Part shown: in pieces, positions 43,634-54,059 of the stretch | Position numbering within the stretch: position 1 is the stretch's first letter | How the letters are laid out: the number at the start of each line of letters is the position of its first letter | Origin: Rhodobacteraceae bacterium XHP0102 | GTDB lineage: Bacteria; Pseudomonadota; Alphaproteobacteria; Rhodobacterales; Rhodobacteraceae | NCBI GenBank assembly: GCA_025751475.1 | Contig: JAOWLD010000004.1 | Coordinates: 219,566-283,565 of the forward strand | Direction of reading: 5' to 3' | DNA: 64,000 nt | The notes under the pieces: model-generated | Told to the model about the DNA's origin: nothing | Seen by the model: only the letters and a program-made list of their open reading frames with translations | Database searches by the model: none | Program-made: the position numbers and the translations under genes

Positions 43634-44968
43634 TTAAACCGTGTCGAGGTAAAGCTGCATCTGCTCCTCGCATGAAAGCTCCGCCATATACGCCATCTCC
43701 TGCCTTTTGGTGGCGAGGTAATTCGCGACCAGTTCGGGCGGAAACATCTGGGTGATCATGGGACAGGCTTCAAAGGTCTTTATCGCATCGCCCCACGTAA
43801 TGGGCAGGTGATCTGTGGCGGCCGCATAGGCATTGCCATGGGTCGGGTTTGGCGGGGTTAACTGCGCCTCAATCCCATGCAGGGCCGCGCCAAGGATTGC
43901 GGCCACCAAAAGGTAAGGGTTCACATCGCCGCCCGCGACCCGATGCTCAATCCGCCGCGCGGTAGACGCGCCCGAGGGGATGCGCAGGGCTGTGGTGCGG
44001 TTCTCGTAGCCCCATGCCAAGGCGGTCGGCGCATGGGCACCTGGCACAAAACGATCATAGCTGCTGGCGTGCGGTGCGAAAACCAGCATAGCGCCTGCCA
44101 TTCCCGCCAAGCATCCCGCCACTGCATGGCGCAACGCGTCGGACCCCTCAGCCCTGCCATTGTCAAAAATATTGCGGCCATTTTTGTCGAGAACAGAAAA
44201 ATGCATATGCATTCCATTGCCCGCGTAATCCTCGTAGGGCTTGGCCATGAAAGACGCGGCAAATCCATATTTGCGCGCAACGCCCTTGACCAACAGCTTG
44301 AACAACCACGCGTCATCTGCGGCCTTCAGGGCATTGGCTTGATGCATCATGTTGATTTCAAACTGGCCTGGCCCTGCTTCGGAAATCAACGTATCCGCAG
44401 GGATATCCATCGCCTCGCAGGCTTCGTAAATCTCTGTGAAGAACTGGTCGAATGCATCGAGTTGACGCAGGGCAAGTATTTCTGCCTGATTGCGCCTTTT
44501 GCCTGAACGGGGCGAGGGCGGCACGCGCAGATCGGGGCCGCGGTCATCAATAATGTAGAATTCCAATTCGGTTGCGACCACAGGTGTCAGGCCAAGCGCG
44601 GTATAGCGATCCAAAACATGTGCCAGCGCATGGCGCGGATCCCCTGCAAAGGGACGCCCATCTTCGTGGAACATCCAAAGCGGCAACAGCGCGGTTGGAT
44701 TTGACAGCCATGGCATCGGAACAAAGCCGCGTTCGGTGGGCAGAAGCAGCCCATCGGGATCACCGCTTTCAAAGACCAGCGGGCTGTCATCAATATCTTC
44801 GCCCCAAATATCGAGGTTCATGACGGAGAAGGGAAAGCGCGTGCCGTCTTCCCATGCCTTTTGGGCATAGCGCCGTGCGATGCGTTTGCCGCGCGGTTGA
44901 CCATTGAGGTCCGCGGCAGCCACGCGAATGGTTTTTATGTCTGGCTTATCGTCAAGATAACTGCTCAT
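43634..44968 (-). CDS. Second glutamine-synthetase-family ligase (PuuA-like paralogue)
   Basis: A 444-residue GS-type ligase, parallel to the one at 41515 but clearly diverged. ATELEFYIIDDRG, SEAGPGQFEINMMHQANAL, FMAKPYEDYAGNGMHMHFSV and NRTTALRIPSGASTARRIEHR match the same functional positions. It opens the polyamine operon, 65 bases before the amidotransferase gene. Two such ligases side by side are common where the cell degrades several amines; this one may prefer another polyamine or monoamine (inference). Confidence 0.87.
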   Translation of the reverse strand: MSSYLDDKPDIKTIRVAAADLNGQPRGKRIARRYAQKAWEDGTRFPFSVMNLDIWGEDIDDSPLVFESGDPDGLLLPTERGFVPMPWLSNPTALLPLWMFHEDGRPFAGDPRHALAHVLDRYTALGLTPVVATELEFYIIDDRGPDLRVPPSPRSGKRRNQAEILALRQLDAFDQFFTEIYEACEAMDIPADTLISEAGPGQFEINMMHQANALKAADDAWLFKLLVKGVARKYGFAASFMAKPYEDYAGNGMHMHFSVLDKNGRNIFDNGRAEGSDALRHAVAGCLAGMAGAMLVFAPHASSYDRFVPGAHAPTALAWGYENRTTALRIPSGASTARRIEHRVAGGDVNPYLLVAAILGAALHGIEAQLTPPNPTHGNAYAAATDHLPITWGDAIKTFEACPMITQMFPPELVANYLATKRQEMAYMAELSCEEQMQLYLDTV

Positions 44969-45042
44969 GGCGCCAGTCTAGCGCGGCGATTTGGAAATGG
45001 CAGCGAAATCTATCATACCCTGCGCGGTAATTGCGCGCCTGC

Positions 45043-45480
45043 CTAAAGTTTCGCCACACGTTGGCGCGCAAGGGCGCTGTCGCGGTCGTTGATCCCCAGC
45101 ATCGGTGCCACCATGCGCAAGAGCGCATCTTCATCTGCACTGCGCTTGCCATCGGCCAGCGCGATATGCCAAAGCGCCTCGATCACAACAATGCGTTCCT
45201 CATAGGCAACCGCTTCTTTGATCGCGCGGGTGAAGCGCACGGTGTCGGGGGCTTCGGCCTCCACGGCTTCGGCCTCGCGCATCAAGGTCTCTACCCCCGT
45301 TGGGTCCAAACCATAGCGCGCGGCAAGTGTTTCCCCGATCTGCGCGCGTTCCTCTGTGGCGTAATCCCCATCGCTGCGGGCAAGCCGCACCAAGAGCGCC
45401 GTGAGCGCAAGACGTGCGTCACTGTCGGGCAGGGGTTCGGGTTTTGGCGCGCCAAGGCGGCGGAGAAGATCAGCAATCAT
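45043..45480 (-). CDS. TerB-family protein
   Basis: A 145-residue helical protein with TerB-like paired acidic loops: VRLARSDGDYATEERAQIGE near 32-51 and HIALADGKRSADEDALLRMV near 104-123, each able to bind a metal. Named for tellurite-resistance TerB, but stand-alone versions of this kind are general and of unknown function. It sits between the polyamine operon and rlmJ, likely its own unit. It is the second TerB-domain gene in the window. Confidence 0.85.
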   Translation of the reverse strand: MIADLLRRLGAPKPEPLPDSDARLALTALLVRLARSDGDYATEERAQIGETLAARYGLDPTGVETLMREAEAVEAEAPDTVRFTRAIKEAVAYEERIVVIEALWHIALADGKRSADEDALLRMVAPMLGINDRDSALARQRVAKL

Positions 45481-45519
45481 GCGCTCTATATAGCGTCATT
45501 TCGCGCGATGAGAACCCGC

Positions 45520-46308
45520 TTAGGCTGTCTTTATCTGTGCGAAGACACGGGAAATGTCCTCAAGGGCCGATTGCATCCCAAAAGGCGGGTTTAAGATGAA
45601 CAGGCCAGAACCCACCATGCCATGCCCCTCACGGGCAGGGGGAAAGGTTTGTGTGTCGATGATGGCTTCGGGGAAGGTGGTGCGCAACGCCTTGACCATG
45701 CTTTGCTGCGCTTGGTTTGTCAGGATCGGATACCACAAGATCACAATCCCCACATTCCATTTGCGGGCCAACTGGCCGATGATTTTGGGAATGCGGTCGT
45801 AATCTGTTTTGATTTCATAGGAAGGATCGATCAACATCACCCCGCGCCGTGGCTCGGGGGGGCAGATGGATTGCGCCATCTCGAACCCATCTTGTTGGTA
45901 TATCTGCGCGCCGCCTGCGTTCTGCATTGTGGCCTTCAGCGCGCTGTGTTCCTGCGGGTGCAGTTCAGCCAGATGGATATTGTCCATTGCGCGCAATAAC
46001 TCAGCCGCCACAAGGGGGGATCCCGCGTAAGCATTCGGCCCGTATTTCTGGGCGACAGCCGTCAAAACGCGGCGATAGGGGTGGTCGGGGGCAAAGGCCT
46101 GTGCAAGTCGTCCAATCCCTGCTTTGGCCTCGCCCGTCTTGATGGCCTCAGCTGCCCTGAGATCATAAAGCCCGCGTCCCGCATGGGTTTCGATATAGCT
46201 TAAGGGCTTGTCCTTGCCCGTGAGGTAATCCAACACCCAAGCGAGGGCCGCGTGCTTATGCACATCGGCCAAATTGCCCGCATGATAGATATGTTGATAG
46301 GACAGCAT
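45520..46308 (-). CDS. rlmJ: 23S rRNA (adenine-2030-N6)-methyltransferase RlmJ
   Basis: A 262-residue SAM-dependent methyltransferase. LSYQHIYHAGNLADVHKHAA at the N-terminus and YIETHAGRGLYDL (SAM motif) are RlmJ hallmarks; the catalytic DPSYE in GVMLIDPSYEIKTDYDRI targets N6 of adenine 2030 in 23S rRNA. Length normal. It ends the minus-strand run that starts at secG, 20 bases after pyrG, so may be co-transcribed with pyrG. Confidence 0.93.
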   Translation of the reverse strand: MLSYQHIYHAGNLADVHKHAALAWVLDYLTGKDKPLSYIETHAGRGLYDLRAAEAIKTGEAKAGIGRLAQAFAPDHPYRRVLTAVAQKYGPNAYAGSPLVAAELLRAMDNIHLAELHPQEHSALKATMQNAGGAQIYQQDGFEMAQSICPPEPRRGVMLIDPSYEIKTDYDRIPKIIGQLARKWNVGIVILWYPILTNQAQQSMVKALRTTFPEAIIDTQTFPPAREGHGMVGSGLFILNPPFGMQSALEDISRVFAQIKTA

Positions 46309-46328
46309 GGCGCGCCTGTCAGGCAGGC

Positions 46329-47972
46329 TTAGACAAGCCTGCTGACATCCTTGGCCGCCCGCACAAAATCACGAAACAGCGGATGCGGCGCAAAGGGCTT
46401 CGATTTCAATTCAGGATGGAATTGCACGCCGATATACCACGGGTGATCCTTGATCTCGACAATCTCGGGCAATTTTCCATCAGGTGACAGGCCCGAGAAA
46501 ATAAGGCCGCATTTTTCAAGTTTATCGCGATATTTGATATCGACCTCATAGCGGTGGCGATGGCGTTCCTCGATTGTGGTTGTGCCATAGGCCTCGGCCA
46601 CGCGGCTGCCTTCGGCCAGAACCGCATCATAGGCGCCAAGGCGCATCGTGCCGCCCTTGTCGTCATCGGCTTTGCGCGTCACCTTGTAATTGCCCTGCAC
46701 CCATTCTTTGAGGTGATAGACAATCGGCTCGAACCGTTTTTGACCCGCTTCATGATCGAATTCTTCTGATCCTGCCTTGGCCATGCCTGCCAGATTGCGC
46801 GCGGCTTCAATCACCGCCATTTGCATCCCCAAACAGATGCCCAAATAGGGGATTTTGCGTGTGCGTGCGAATTCAGCCGCCTTGATCTTGCCCTCGGTGC
46901 CGCGTTCGCCAAACCCACCAGGAACAAGGATGGCATGGAACCCTTCCAGATGTGGCGCAGGGTCTTCGCTATCGAAAATCTCGGCATCAATCCATTCGGC
47001 GCGCACCTTCACGCGATTGGCCATGCCGCCATGGGTCAAGGCCTCCGCGATGGATTTATAGGCGTCTTCCAATTGGGTGTATTTGCCAACAATCGCCACG
47101 CGCACTTCGCCTTCGGGATTGTGGATGCGGTCCGATACATCTTCCCAGCGGCTGAGGTCAGGTTTGGGGGCAGGGGCGATTTGGAAGGCATCCAACACCG
47201 CCTGATCCAGCCCTTCGCGGTGATAGGCCAGAGGCGCGTCATAAATCGTGCTCAGGTCTTGCGCCGCGATGACGCTATCGGGTCGCACATTGCAAAACAG
47301 CGCCAACTTCTCGCGTTCTTTCACAGGGATCGGTCCCTCCGAACGGCAGACCAGAATATCGGGCGCAAGGCCGATAGAGCGCAATTCTTTCACGCTGTGC
47401 TGTGTGGGCTTTGTTTTCAATTCGCCCGATGCTTTGATGTAGGGCAACAGGGTCAGATGCATGAAGATGCATTGACCACGGGGGCGTTCTTGGCCGAATT
47501 GGCGGATTGCTTCAAAAAATGGCAAGCCCTCAATATCGCCGACCGTGCCGCCGATTTCGCAGAGCATGAAATCCACCTCATCCTCGCCAATGGCGATGAA
47601 ATCTTTGATCTCGTTGGTGACATGGGGAATCACTTGGATGGTCTTGCCAAGGTAATCGCCGCGGCGTTCCTTCTCCAAAACATTGGAATAGATACGGCCA
47701 GAGGAGACGCTGTCCGTGGCACGGGCAGATACGCCTGTGAAGCGTTCGTAATGGCCCAAATCCAGATCGGTTTCCGCACCATCATCGGTCACGAACACTT
47801 CGCCATGTTCAAAGGGGGACATCGTGCCTGGATCGACATTGAGATAGGGGTCAAGTTTGCGCAGCCGCACGGTGTAGCCGCGTGCCTGAAGCAGCGCACC
47901 AAGCGCGGCTGAGGCAAGGCCTTTTCCAAGCGAAGAGACCACACCACCCGTGATAAAAATGTATCGTGCCAT
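46329..47972 (-). CDS. pyrG: CTP synthase
   Basis: A 547-residue amidoligase making CTP from UTP, ATP and glutamine. The N-terminal synthetase begins [20 protein letters not shown] (P-loop) and includes [18 protein letters not shown]; the C-terminal glutaminase domain (about 290-547) has the nucleophile Cys in [20 protein letters not shown] and the His/Glu in [14 protein letters not shown]. Full length. In many relatives it follows secG, as here, with a terminator between them. Confidence 0.98.
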   Translation of the reverse strand: MARYIFITGGVVSSLGKGLASAALGALLQARGYTVRLRKLDPYLNVDPGTMSPFEHGEVFVTDDGAETDLDLGHYERFTGVSARATDSVSSGRIYSNVLEKERRGDYLGKTIQVIPHVTNEIKDFIAIGEDEVDFMLCEIGGTVGDIEGLPFFEAIRQFGQERPRGQCIFMHLTLLPYIKASGELKTKPTQHSVKELRSIGLAPDILVCRSEGPIPVKEREKLALFCNVRPDSVIAAQDLSTIYDAPLAYHREGLDQAVLDAFQIAPAPKPDLSRWEDVSDRIHNPEGEVRVAIVGKYTQLEDAYKSIAEALTHGGMANRVKVRAEWIDAEIFDSEDPAPHLEGFHAILVPGGFGERGTEGKIKAAEFARTRKIPYLGICLGMQMAVIEAARNLAGMAKAGSEEFDHEAGQKRFEPIVYHLKEWVQGNYKVTRKADDDKGGTMRLGAYDAVLAEGSRVAEAYGTTTIEERHRHRYEVDIKYRDKLEKCGLIFSGLSPDGKLPEIVEIKDHPWYIGVQFHPELKSKPFAPHPLFRDFVRAAKDVSRLV

Positions 47973-48110
47973 TTACCTGTATTCTCCCGTGCGGGCTAAT
48001 GTGTCTGTGGGAAACAGACCGCCTTTGCCACCTGTATCACGGGATTTGACGGTATCAGGATTCGCAGGCTTAGGGCAAGCGCTCAGCGCTATATCATGTG
48101 GCCATAAACA

Positions 48111-48141
48111 ACAAAGACCCAATATTTATTGGGCCTTTGTC
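48111..48141 (-). terminator. Terminator between secG and pyrG
   Basis: ACAAAG-A-CCCAAT (48111 on) pairs with ATTGGG-C-CTTTGT with one mismatch and an AT loop; on the minus strand it is followed by TGTTTAT. It lies 26 bases past the secG stop. Confidence 0.65.
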
Positions 48142-48166
48142 TGAAATTTATTTTTCCACAGGCGCG

Positions 48167-48544
48167 TTATTCGGCGCGTGGCGGCAGGGCAGGTGCGTCA
48201 CCCACGGCGGGGGGCAGCAAGCTGTCCGCTGTGGGCGCAGTCTCGGATGTGCCATCCGTGCTGCTCGGGGCGGGTGCGGATGCGCCGATACGATCCAAGA
48301 CGGATGTCGTCTCGGAATTTTGCGCCGCCAGAATCGTCAAGGTAATCGAGGTTGCCAAAAATGCCGCTGCAAAAGCCCAAGTCAGCTTGCTGAGGGCGGT
48401 TGCGGCCTGACGGCCTGTCATTAAACCACCCGATGACCCGCCGCCACCTAGGCCCATGCCGCCCCCTTCGGAGCGCTGCAAAAGCACCACGGCAATCAAG
48501 CAGATTGCCAAAATGAGATGGACGACAAGAACGATATTTTCCAT
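48167..48544 (-). CDS. secG: Protein translocase subunit SecG
   Basis: A 125-residue SecG, the small stabilising partner of SecYE. Two helices: about 2-21 (IVLVVHLILAICLIAVVLLQ) and 52-74. The conserved block LLQRSEGGGMGLGGGGSSGG follows the first helix. The C-terminal 45 residues are a Pro/Ser/Thr-rich tail, a common extension in alphaproteobacteria. Divergent from purA across 282 bases in which I see no gene. Confidence 0.95.
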   Translation of the reverse strand: MENIVLVVHLILAICLIAVVLLQRSEGGGMGLGGGGSSGGLMTGRQAATALSKLTWAFAAAFLATSITLTILAAQNSETTSVLDRIGASAPAPSSTDGTSETAPTADSLLPPAVGDAPALPPRAE

Positions 48545-48826
48545 GAGCGGCCTCAGGTGAGTGTCTGTAACAATCCGTCACTTTTCGCGGCTTACTTAGG
48601 GGATGCGACCTGCCGCCGCAAGCCAAGACTTGCACAACTTTAAGGCGAAAAGGTGCAGTTGCGCAAGAAATATGACGGCACCGTAACGCTTGAAGCTGCG
48701 CTGGAAGGGGCAATCCTTCGCCCGCTTCGCGCGTTTCGTGCTTTTCACCGTGGCAGCCTATCGTTATAGACGCGGGCGTTTGTAAGAGCAGGCCAAGGTG
48801 GGCTGCGGCGAAGGACGGATCTCAAA

Positions 48827-50122
48827 ATGGCGAATGTTGTGGTTGTGGGTGCGCAATGGGGCGATGAGGGCAAGGGTAAGCTTGTCGATTGGTTGAGCGA
48901 ACGCGCCGATATCATTTGCCGCTTCCAAGGCGGCCATAACGCGGGCCACACATTGGTGATCGATGGTAAGGTCTATAAGCTCAACGCACTGCCCTCGGGC
49001 GTTGTGCGCGGCGCAAAGCTGAGTGTCATCGGCAATGGCGTTGTGCTTGATCCTTGGCATCTGGTCGAAGAAATCGGCAAAATTCGTCAAGATGGCGTGA
49101 CGATTACGCCCCAGACCTTGATTATCGCAGAGAACACCCCGCTTATCCTGCCCATCCACGGCGAATTGGATCGCGCCCGCGAAGATGCGGCCAGCGCGGG
49201 CACGAAAATCGGCACTACCGGGCGCGGCATTGGCCCTGCCTATGAAGACAAGGTGGGTCGCCGTTCGGTGCGGGTTGCGGATTTGGCGGATGAGGCCACC
49301 CTGATCGCCCGCGTGGATCGCGCGCTGCAGCATCACGACCCGCTGCGCCGTGGCCTCGGGATCGCACCCGTGGATCGCGATGCGCTGATTGAAAAGCTTA
49401 AGGCGATTGCACCTGAGATTTTGCCCTATGCCGCACCCGTTTGGAAGGTGTTGAACGAGCAGCGCCGCGCGGGCAAGCGGATCTTGTTCGAGGGCGCGCA
49501 AGGCGCGCTTTTGGATATTGATTTTGGCACCTATCCCTTTGTGACCTCCTCCAACGTGATTGCAGGTCAGGCTGCAACAGGTGTTGGCCTTGGGCCAGGT
49601 GCGGTTGATTACGTGCTGGGCATTGTAAAGGCCTACACCACCCGCGTGGGCGAGGGGCCATTCCCAACTGAATTGCAAGATGAAGACGGCAACCGTCTGG
49701 GCACACGTGGCCATGAGTTTGGCACGGTCACAGGGCGCAAGCGGCGCTGTGGGTGGTTTGATGCGGCCCTCGTGCGTCAGACTTGCGCGACATCGGGTGT
49801 GAACGGTATTGCGTTGACGAAACTGGATGTTCTTGACGGGTTCGACACGCTGAAAATCTGCGTGGGCTATGAATTAGACGGTGCACGAATTGATTACCTG
49901 CCGACCGCATCCGAGGCGCAAAAACGCTGCACCCCGATTTATGAGGAAATGGAAGGCTGGCATGAGACCACCGAAGGGGCGCGGTCTTGGGCGGATTTGC
50001 CCGCCAATGCAATCAAATATGTGCGCCGCGTGGAGGAGTTGATTGACTGCCCCGTAGCGCTACTTTCCACCTCACCCGAGCGCGAGGATACGATCCTTGT
50101 CACTGACCCGTTCGCGGATTGA
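48827..50122 (+). CDS. purA: Adenylosuccinate synthetase
   Basis: A 431-residue enzyme joining IMP and aspartate with GTP, the first committed step to [23 protein letters not shown] is the P-loop (about 4-23), GGHNAGHT binds [20 protein letters not shown] and [20 protein letters not shown] follow, and [13 protein letters not shown] is the aspartate loop. Full length. A DUF2842 gene follows after 31 bases. Confidence 0.98.
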   Translation: MANVVVVGAQWGDEGKGKLVDWLSERADIICRFQGGHNAGHTLVIDGKVYKLNALPSGVVRGAKLSVIGNGVVLDPWHLVEEIGKIRQDGVTITPQTLIIAENTPLILPIHGELDRAREDAASAGTKIGTTGRGIGPAYEDKVGRRSVRVADLADEATLIARVDRALQHHDPLRRGLGIAPVDRDALIEKLKAIAPEILPYAAPVWKVLNEQRRAGKRILFEGAQGALLDIDFGTYPFVTSSNVIAGQAATGVGLGPGAVDYVLGIVKAYTTRVGEGPFPTELQDEDGNRLGTRGHEFGTVTGRKRRCGWFDAALVRQTCATSGVNGIALTKLDVLDGFDTLKICVGYELDGARIDYLPTASEAQKRCTPIYEEMEGWHETTEGARSWADLPANAIKYVRRVEELIDCPVALLSTSPEREDTILVTDPFAD

Positions 50123-50153
50123 TTGAGATATCATCACGGGAGAGCTGATCGCC

Positions 50154-50402
50154 ATGGCCCTTGGCTACAAGACACGCAAGCGTTTGTCCTTGTTCATTCT
50201 CGTCTTCGGCTTACCTGCCTATATCGCAGCGGCGTGGTGGTTGATGAGCTTGTTTGAAAGGCCTTCGATTTGGGTGGAGTTTGGCATCTATGTGGGCTTG
50301 GGTATCATATGGGCGCTGCCCTTGAAGGCGGTCTTCAAAGGGATTGGTCAAGCCGATCCTGACGCCGCCCAAGACGATGCCCGCGTGCGCTCAGACAAGT
50401 GA
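50154..50402 (+). CDS. DUF2842 family membrane protein
   Basis: An 82-residue protein with two helices (about 12-32, [19 protein letters not shown], and 40-58, [20 protein letters not shown]) and a short acidic tail. The [10 protein letters not shown] turn is typical of DUF2842. Function unknown; it is co-directional with purA. Its last 12 bases overlap the 3' end of the opposed low-complexity gene. Confidence 0.9.
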   Translation: MALGYKTRKRLSLFILVFGLPAYIAAAWWLMSLFERPSIWVEFGIYVGLGIIWALPLKAVFKGIGQADPDAAQDDARVRSDK

Positions 50403-52346
50403 AAATGCCCCGTTTTCGCCACGGATAAGCCTGCCGTTTTGCAACGCCGATGCGAAGCCTTGCAAAATAGCTTCGCGATCAAAGCCTGACTTGGCATCCA
50501 TTTCAAGCAATTCCAAGATTTGTGGCCGTTGGAAGCTGTTGGTTTCCGAGAAGCCGACAATATGGCGCGCGGCCAGCATCACGGCATCTTCAGCGGATTT
50601 TGGTGCGACATCCACATAGGCGGCTGCGAAATTTCCGCTCAAAGCAGGCTGTGCGCTGGATAGGGGGCCCAAAGCCTCACCAATCTTCGCCGTGCGTTCC
50701 GCTAACATGGCCAATGTGGCGGTGAACTTTCGGGTTGGCATCCGTCCTGTCGAAGATGCCATCGCATAGCCCGCAGCGGGGCCGTTGGCCACGGCGCGCT
50801 GGGGTTCATAGGCCGCGTCTGCGGTCTCTTGGGCCTGTTCCTCTGTTTCGAGGTCGATGCGTTGCTCTGAGACCAAAACCAAGGGCGCGGGGCGGCTTGA
50901 TAGGCTTCGGTCGCTCGGCGCGGCCTCGCCCCGTTTTACATCGATGCTGACGCGGCGCAGGTTATTGGTTGCGGGCGCATCCGCGCTTGCGGCTTCCGCG
51001 CTTGTGGCGGCCATTGCCGCCTTGAGATGACGCAGCGTGCTGTGTCGGCGTGTGGTGTCTTGATCTTCCATACGGCTGTCTGTGGTGGCAAAAAGCCGCT
51101 CGGCAACGCGATCTGCATCCACGGGTGCAAATCCCGCGCTGCGGTCTGCGGTTTCTGTGGCTTGTCCCTCCTCATGCGCGATGGCGGTGAGCTGTGCTAT
51201 CAACTCCTCGTCATGTAGTGGGTCCACCTCTGATTTTGCCTCTGGTGCCGCCTCTGCCTCCGCCTGTGCAGGATCGACTGGGTCAGCAGACGCCTCTGGC
51301 GTGGCAAAATTTCCCAACCGCGCGGTCATCTCGGCCTCAAGATCAACAGGTGCATCTTGGCCTGTAGCGGTCTCGGTCGTTTTGGGGTCTTGAGCAGGCT
51401 CGATTTGGGGCAGTGCTTCTGGAAGCTCTGGCAAGGTGGCCGTGCGGTTGCGCGCCTCGTTCAAAATATCAACCAAAGCGGCCTCGGCTGCGGCGGCCAG
51501 ATCGGGATTGTCGGTTGTTTGTGAAAATGTGCCATTGCCTTGCGGCGTGGGGGATGTCGCAGGTTCAGGCGTGCTTTGCACGATGGGCGCAGCGATGACC
51601 TGCTCATCTGTGTCATGCGCATCTTCCGCCTCGTCGGGGGCCGTTTCCGATTTTGCCTCTACAGCCAATTCTGCGGCTTTGATCTCAGTAGACCATGCCT
51701 TGCCTGTTGGGCTTGGCGTATCTGCGTCCTCTGCGGCCTGATCGCGGCTGAGGGCCTCGATATGGGCCTCCATCAGATCAGCAGGAGCAGATTTCTGTGG
51801 TGCGGCGGCGGTGACGGGCGGCAATGAGGCCGCGCTGATCGGCGCAGTGAAAAATCCCGTATCGGCGTGTTCATCCTCGGTGAATTCATCTGCTGTGCTC
51901 GAGGGTATCGACTGCACGAAAGCATTTGGCGAAACTGCATCGTCACCCGCATTTTCTTCGGCCTTTGGGCTGTCGTCCGCCTGTTTCGCGGCGGTTGCCT
52001 GCGTAAGTGCTGGCTCCACATATGGTTCAGGGGTGGCCTCTGGCGCTTCCTGCGTCTGAGCATTCATCTCTGGGGTGGTATGATCTGGCCCCGTGTCAGG
52101 GCGCAAGATCATGCCATTTTCAACCATCTCTGCGCGAATTCTGCCTTGTGCCGTGTTTTCTGCGAAAAGACGCAAGGTTTCGGCATCGGGCTGTGGTGGC
52201 TCCGCGCCAAAGAAACGATCTCCCGCCGCAAGGTCGCGAAAATATTCTGCGACACCTTTCATGGCGCTGAACGGATCATCAAACCCCTCAAGCGTGCATG
52301 AAAATGTGCCATAGGATACGGTTAGAACTTTTTGCGTTTCACCCAT
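50391..52346 (-). CDS. Large acidic low-complexity protein, conserved at both ends
   Basis: About 651 residues. The N-terminal 75 ([40 protein letters not shown]) and the C-terminal 110 ([40 protein letters not shown]) look folded. The middle (about 90-440) is dominated by Ala, Glu, Asp, Thr and Pro and is surely disordered. Such proteins in Rhodobacterales are sometimes labelled CheA-like, but I see no histidine kinase or Hpt motif. No signal peptide, so it is cytoplasmic. Start is either ATG 52346 or a GTG at 52355 preceded by AAGG. Function unknown; a scaffold or adaptor is a guess. Confidence 0.8.
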   Translation of the reverse strand: MGETQKVLTVSYGTFSCTLEGFDDPFSAMKGVAEYFRDLAAGDRFFGAEPPQPDAETLRLFAENTAQGRIRAEMVENGMILRPDTGPDHTTPEMNAQTQEAPEATPEPYVEPALTQATAAKQADDSPKAEENAGDDAVSPNAFVQSIPSSTADEFTEDEHADTGFFTAPISAASLPPVTAAAPQKSAPADLMEAHIEALSRDQAAEDADTPSPTGKAWSTEIKAAELAVEAKSETAPDEAEDAHDTDEQVIAAPIVQSTPEPATSPTPQGNGTFSQTTDNPDLAAAAEAALVDILNEARNRTATLPELPEALPQIEPAQDPKTTETATGQDAPVDLEAEMTARLGNFATPEASADPVDPAQAEAEAAPEAKSEVDPLHDEELIAQLTAIAHEEGQATETADRSAGFAPVDADRVAERLFATTDSRMEDQDTTRRHSTLRHLKAAMAATSAEAASADAPATNNLRRVSIDVKRGEAAPSDRSLSSRPAPLVLVSEQRIDLETEEQAQETADAAYEPQRAVANGPAAGYAMASSTGRMPTRKFTATLAMLAERTAKIGEALGPLSSAQPALSGNFAAAYVDVAPKSAEDAVMLAARHIVGFSETNSFQRPQILELLEMDAKSGFDREAILQGFASALQNGRLIRGENGAFSLV

Positions 52347-52452
52347 CTGAACCACTCGCTTGCACCTTGCGGCACATGATCTCTATTTATCATTTATTCA
52401 CTCACGGTAAAAAAACTATTAATCATAAACGCGACAGGATTGAGGCTATTCG

Positions 52453-53160
52453 GTGATGAATTCTTGGGAAAACCATGACAATAGCGGTGAATCTGGGGTG
52501 ATTGTTTCCCATGATGGTTTACTCTGTCTCATCGGTGGTGGCGCTGTTGATGACAATGCTTTGGATGACCTCCATGTGTCAGGGGCGATTCTTGTTGCGG
52601 CGGATGGGGGGGCAGATCATCTTTTGGCCAAAGGTCTGGTCCCTAAAGCCGTTATCGGGGATATGGATTCGGTCAGCCCTGACGCCCAAGCCGCCTTTGC
52701 AGATTGCCTTCATCCGATTGCCGAGCAGGACAGCACAGATTTCGAGAAATGCCTGCGCCATGTTGCGGCCCGCGCTATTGTGGGTTTGGGGTTTCTGGGG
52801 CCAGGCACGGATCACGCGCTTGCCGCAATGCACGCGTTGGTGATCCATTCGGGCGGGCCTGTGATTTTGCAAAGCGACAGTGATATTGTGTTTCACCTTC
52901 CCGCAGAGCGCGCAGTCAACATCGATTTGCCCAAGGATACCCGTGTGTCCCTGTTCCCCCTTGCACCTGTGCGCTGTCGGGCGACTGGTTTGCAATGGTC
53001 GCTTGACGGGTTGACCCTTGCGCCATTAGGGCGGATCGGCACATCGAACAAAGCCTGCGGTGGTGTGATGTCGTTGGAGGCACAATCGGCGGGGCTTTTG
53101 TGCATCCTGCCTGCGGAATTTCGCAATCGCGTGTTGCAAAGCTTGATCCTTGCGCATTGA
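52453..53160 (+). CDS. thiN: Thiamine diphosphokinase
   Basis: A 235-residue enzyme transferring pyrophosphate from ATP to thiamine. The catalytic region is clear: LVAADGGADHLLAKGLVPKA, VIGDMDSVSPDAQ and EQDSTDFEKCL, which hold the Asp residues for Mg-ATP; the C-terminal beta domain binds thiamine. No TPP riboswitch is visible upstream. The 97 bases before it are AT-rich and lie between divergent starts. Confidence 0.9.
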   Translation: MMNSWENHDNSGESGVIVSHDGLLCLIGGGAVDDNALDDLHVSGAILVAADGGADHLLAKGLVPKAVIGDMDSVSPDAQAAFADCLHPIAEQDSTDFEKCLRHVAARAIVGLGFLGPGTDHALAAMHALVIHSGGPVILQSDSDIVFHLPAERAVNIDLPKDTRVSLFPLAPVRCRATGLQWSLDGLTLAPLGRIGTSNKACGGVMSLEAQSAGLLCILPAEFRNRVLQSLILAH

Positions 53161-53252
53161 CCCTCGCATCCTGAAGGAAAGCCCGTTAAACACACCTGCA
53201 TAGAGGTGAATGCCACAGAATCCGTGGCAAGACAGGACAAGGAGAAGCGCGA

Positions 53253-54035
53253 ATGGCGGCGGATCTGAACCCGATTGACAAGGCAAAATACGTTGCCGCA
53301 AAGCGTGCGGTCGATTTTGTCGAAGATGGGATGCGGCTGGGCCTTGGCACGGGATCAACAGCGGCATGGATGGTGCGTTGCTTGGGCGAGATGGTCCGCG
53401 AGGAAGGGTTGCAGGTCACAGGCGTTGCCACCTCAACCCGAACCGCAGAACTGGCGCGAGAGGTGGGCATTACCGTCAAAAGCTTAGACGAGGTGAAATG
53501 GTTGGACCTGACCATCGATGGCGCAGATGAATTTGACCCGAACCTCAACCTGATCAAGGGTGGCGGTGGGGCCTTGCTGCAAGAGAAGATCGTGGCCACC
53601 GCATCTGATCAAATGATCGTCATCGCAGACCCCGCCAAGGAAGTCACGGGGCTTGGCGCATTCCCGCTGCCCGTAGAAGTCATCCCTTTTGGTTGGCAAA
53701 CCACCAAAGCGCTGATCGAGGAGGTTTTGGTCAATCTTGATGTGTTGGGGCGCAGCACATCTTTGCGTCTTTCGGGCGAAGAACCCTATCGCACCGATGA
53801 GGGGAACTACATCATTGATCTGCATCTCAAGCGGATCGCCAATCCCCAGCAAGCATCGCTTGTTCTCAATCAAATTCCAGGCGTAGTGGAAAATGGGCTT
53901 TTTCTTGATATCTGCGACATCATTGTGATTGGCCATGGCGATGGCACGGTTGAGGTGCGCAACATCAATGACGGTTCGGTTGAGCGCGAGAAAATCGACA
54001 TTGTCGAGGGCGATAACCTGTTCCAAAGCCCCTAA
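53253..54035 (+). CDS. rpiA: Ribose-5-phosphate isomerase A
   Basis: A 260-residue enzyme interconverting ribose-5-P and ribulose-5-P. GLGTGSTAAWMVRCLGE (phosphate loop), LDLTIDGADEFDPNLNLIKGGGGALL (catalytic Asp and Glu) and EKIVATAS-type Lys-containing segment are present. AAGGAG lies eight bases before the ATG. Longer than E. coli RpiA by about 40 residues, mostly at the C-terminus, as usual in Rhodobacterales. Followed by gor 24 bases later. Confidence 0.96.
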   Translation: MAADLNPIDKAKYVAAKRAVDFVEDGMRLGLGTGSTAAWMVRCLGEMVREEGLQVTGVATSTRTAELAREVGITVKSLDEVKWLDLTIDGADEFDPNLNLIKGGGGALLQEKIVATASDQMIVIADPAKEVTGLGAFPLPVEVIPFGWQTTKALIEEVLVNLDVLGRSTSLRLSGEEPYRTDEGNYIIDLHLKRIANPQQASLVLNQIPGVVENGLFLDICDIIVIGHGDGTVEVRNINDGSVEREKIDIVEGDNLFQSP

Positions 54036-54059
54036 TGTGATGCAAGTGAAGGCAGTTTG

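Noticed and set aside
46821..47912. A 363-codon open frame on the plus strand
   Set aside because: Fully antisense to pyrG, with shadow composition and no recognisable motif.
48764..49714. A 316-codon open frame on the minus strand
   Set aside because: Antisense to purA; no ribosome site and no family features.
52356..52452. Possible TPP riboswitch before thiN
   Set aside because: The spacer is under 100 bases, AT-rich, and lacks the thi-box motifs.
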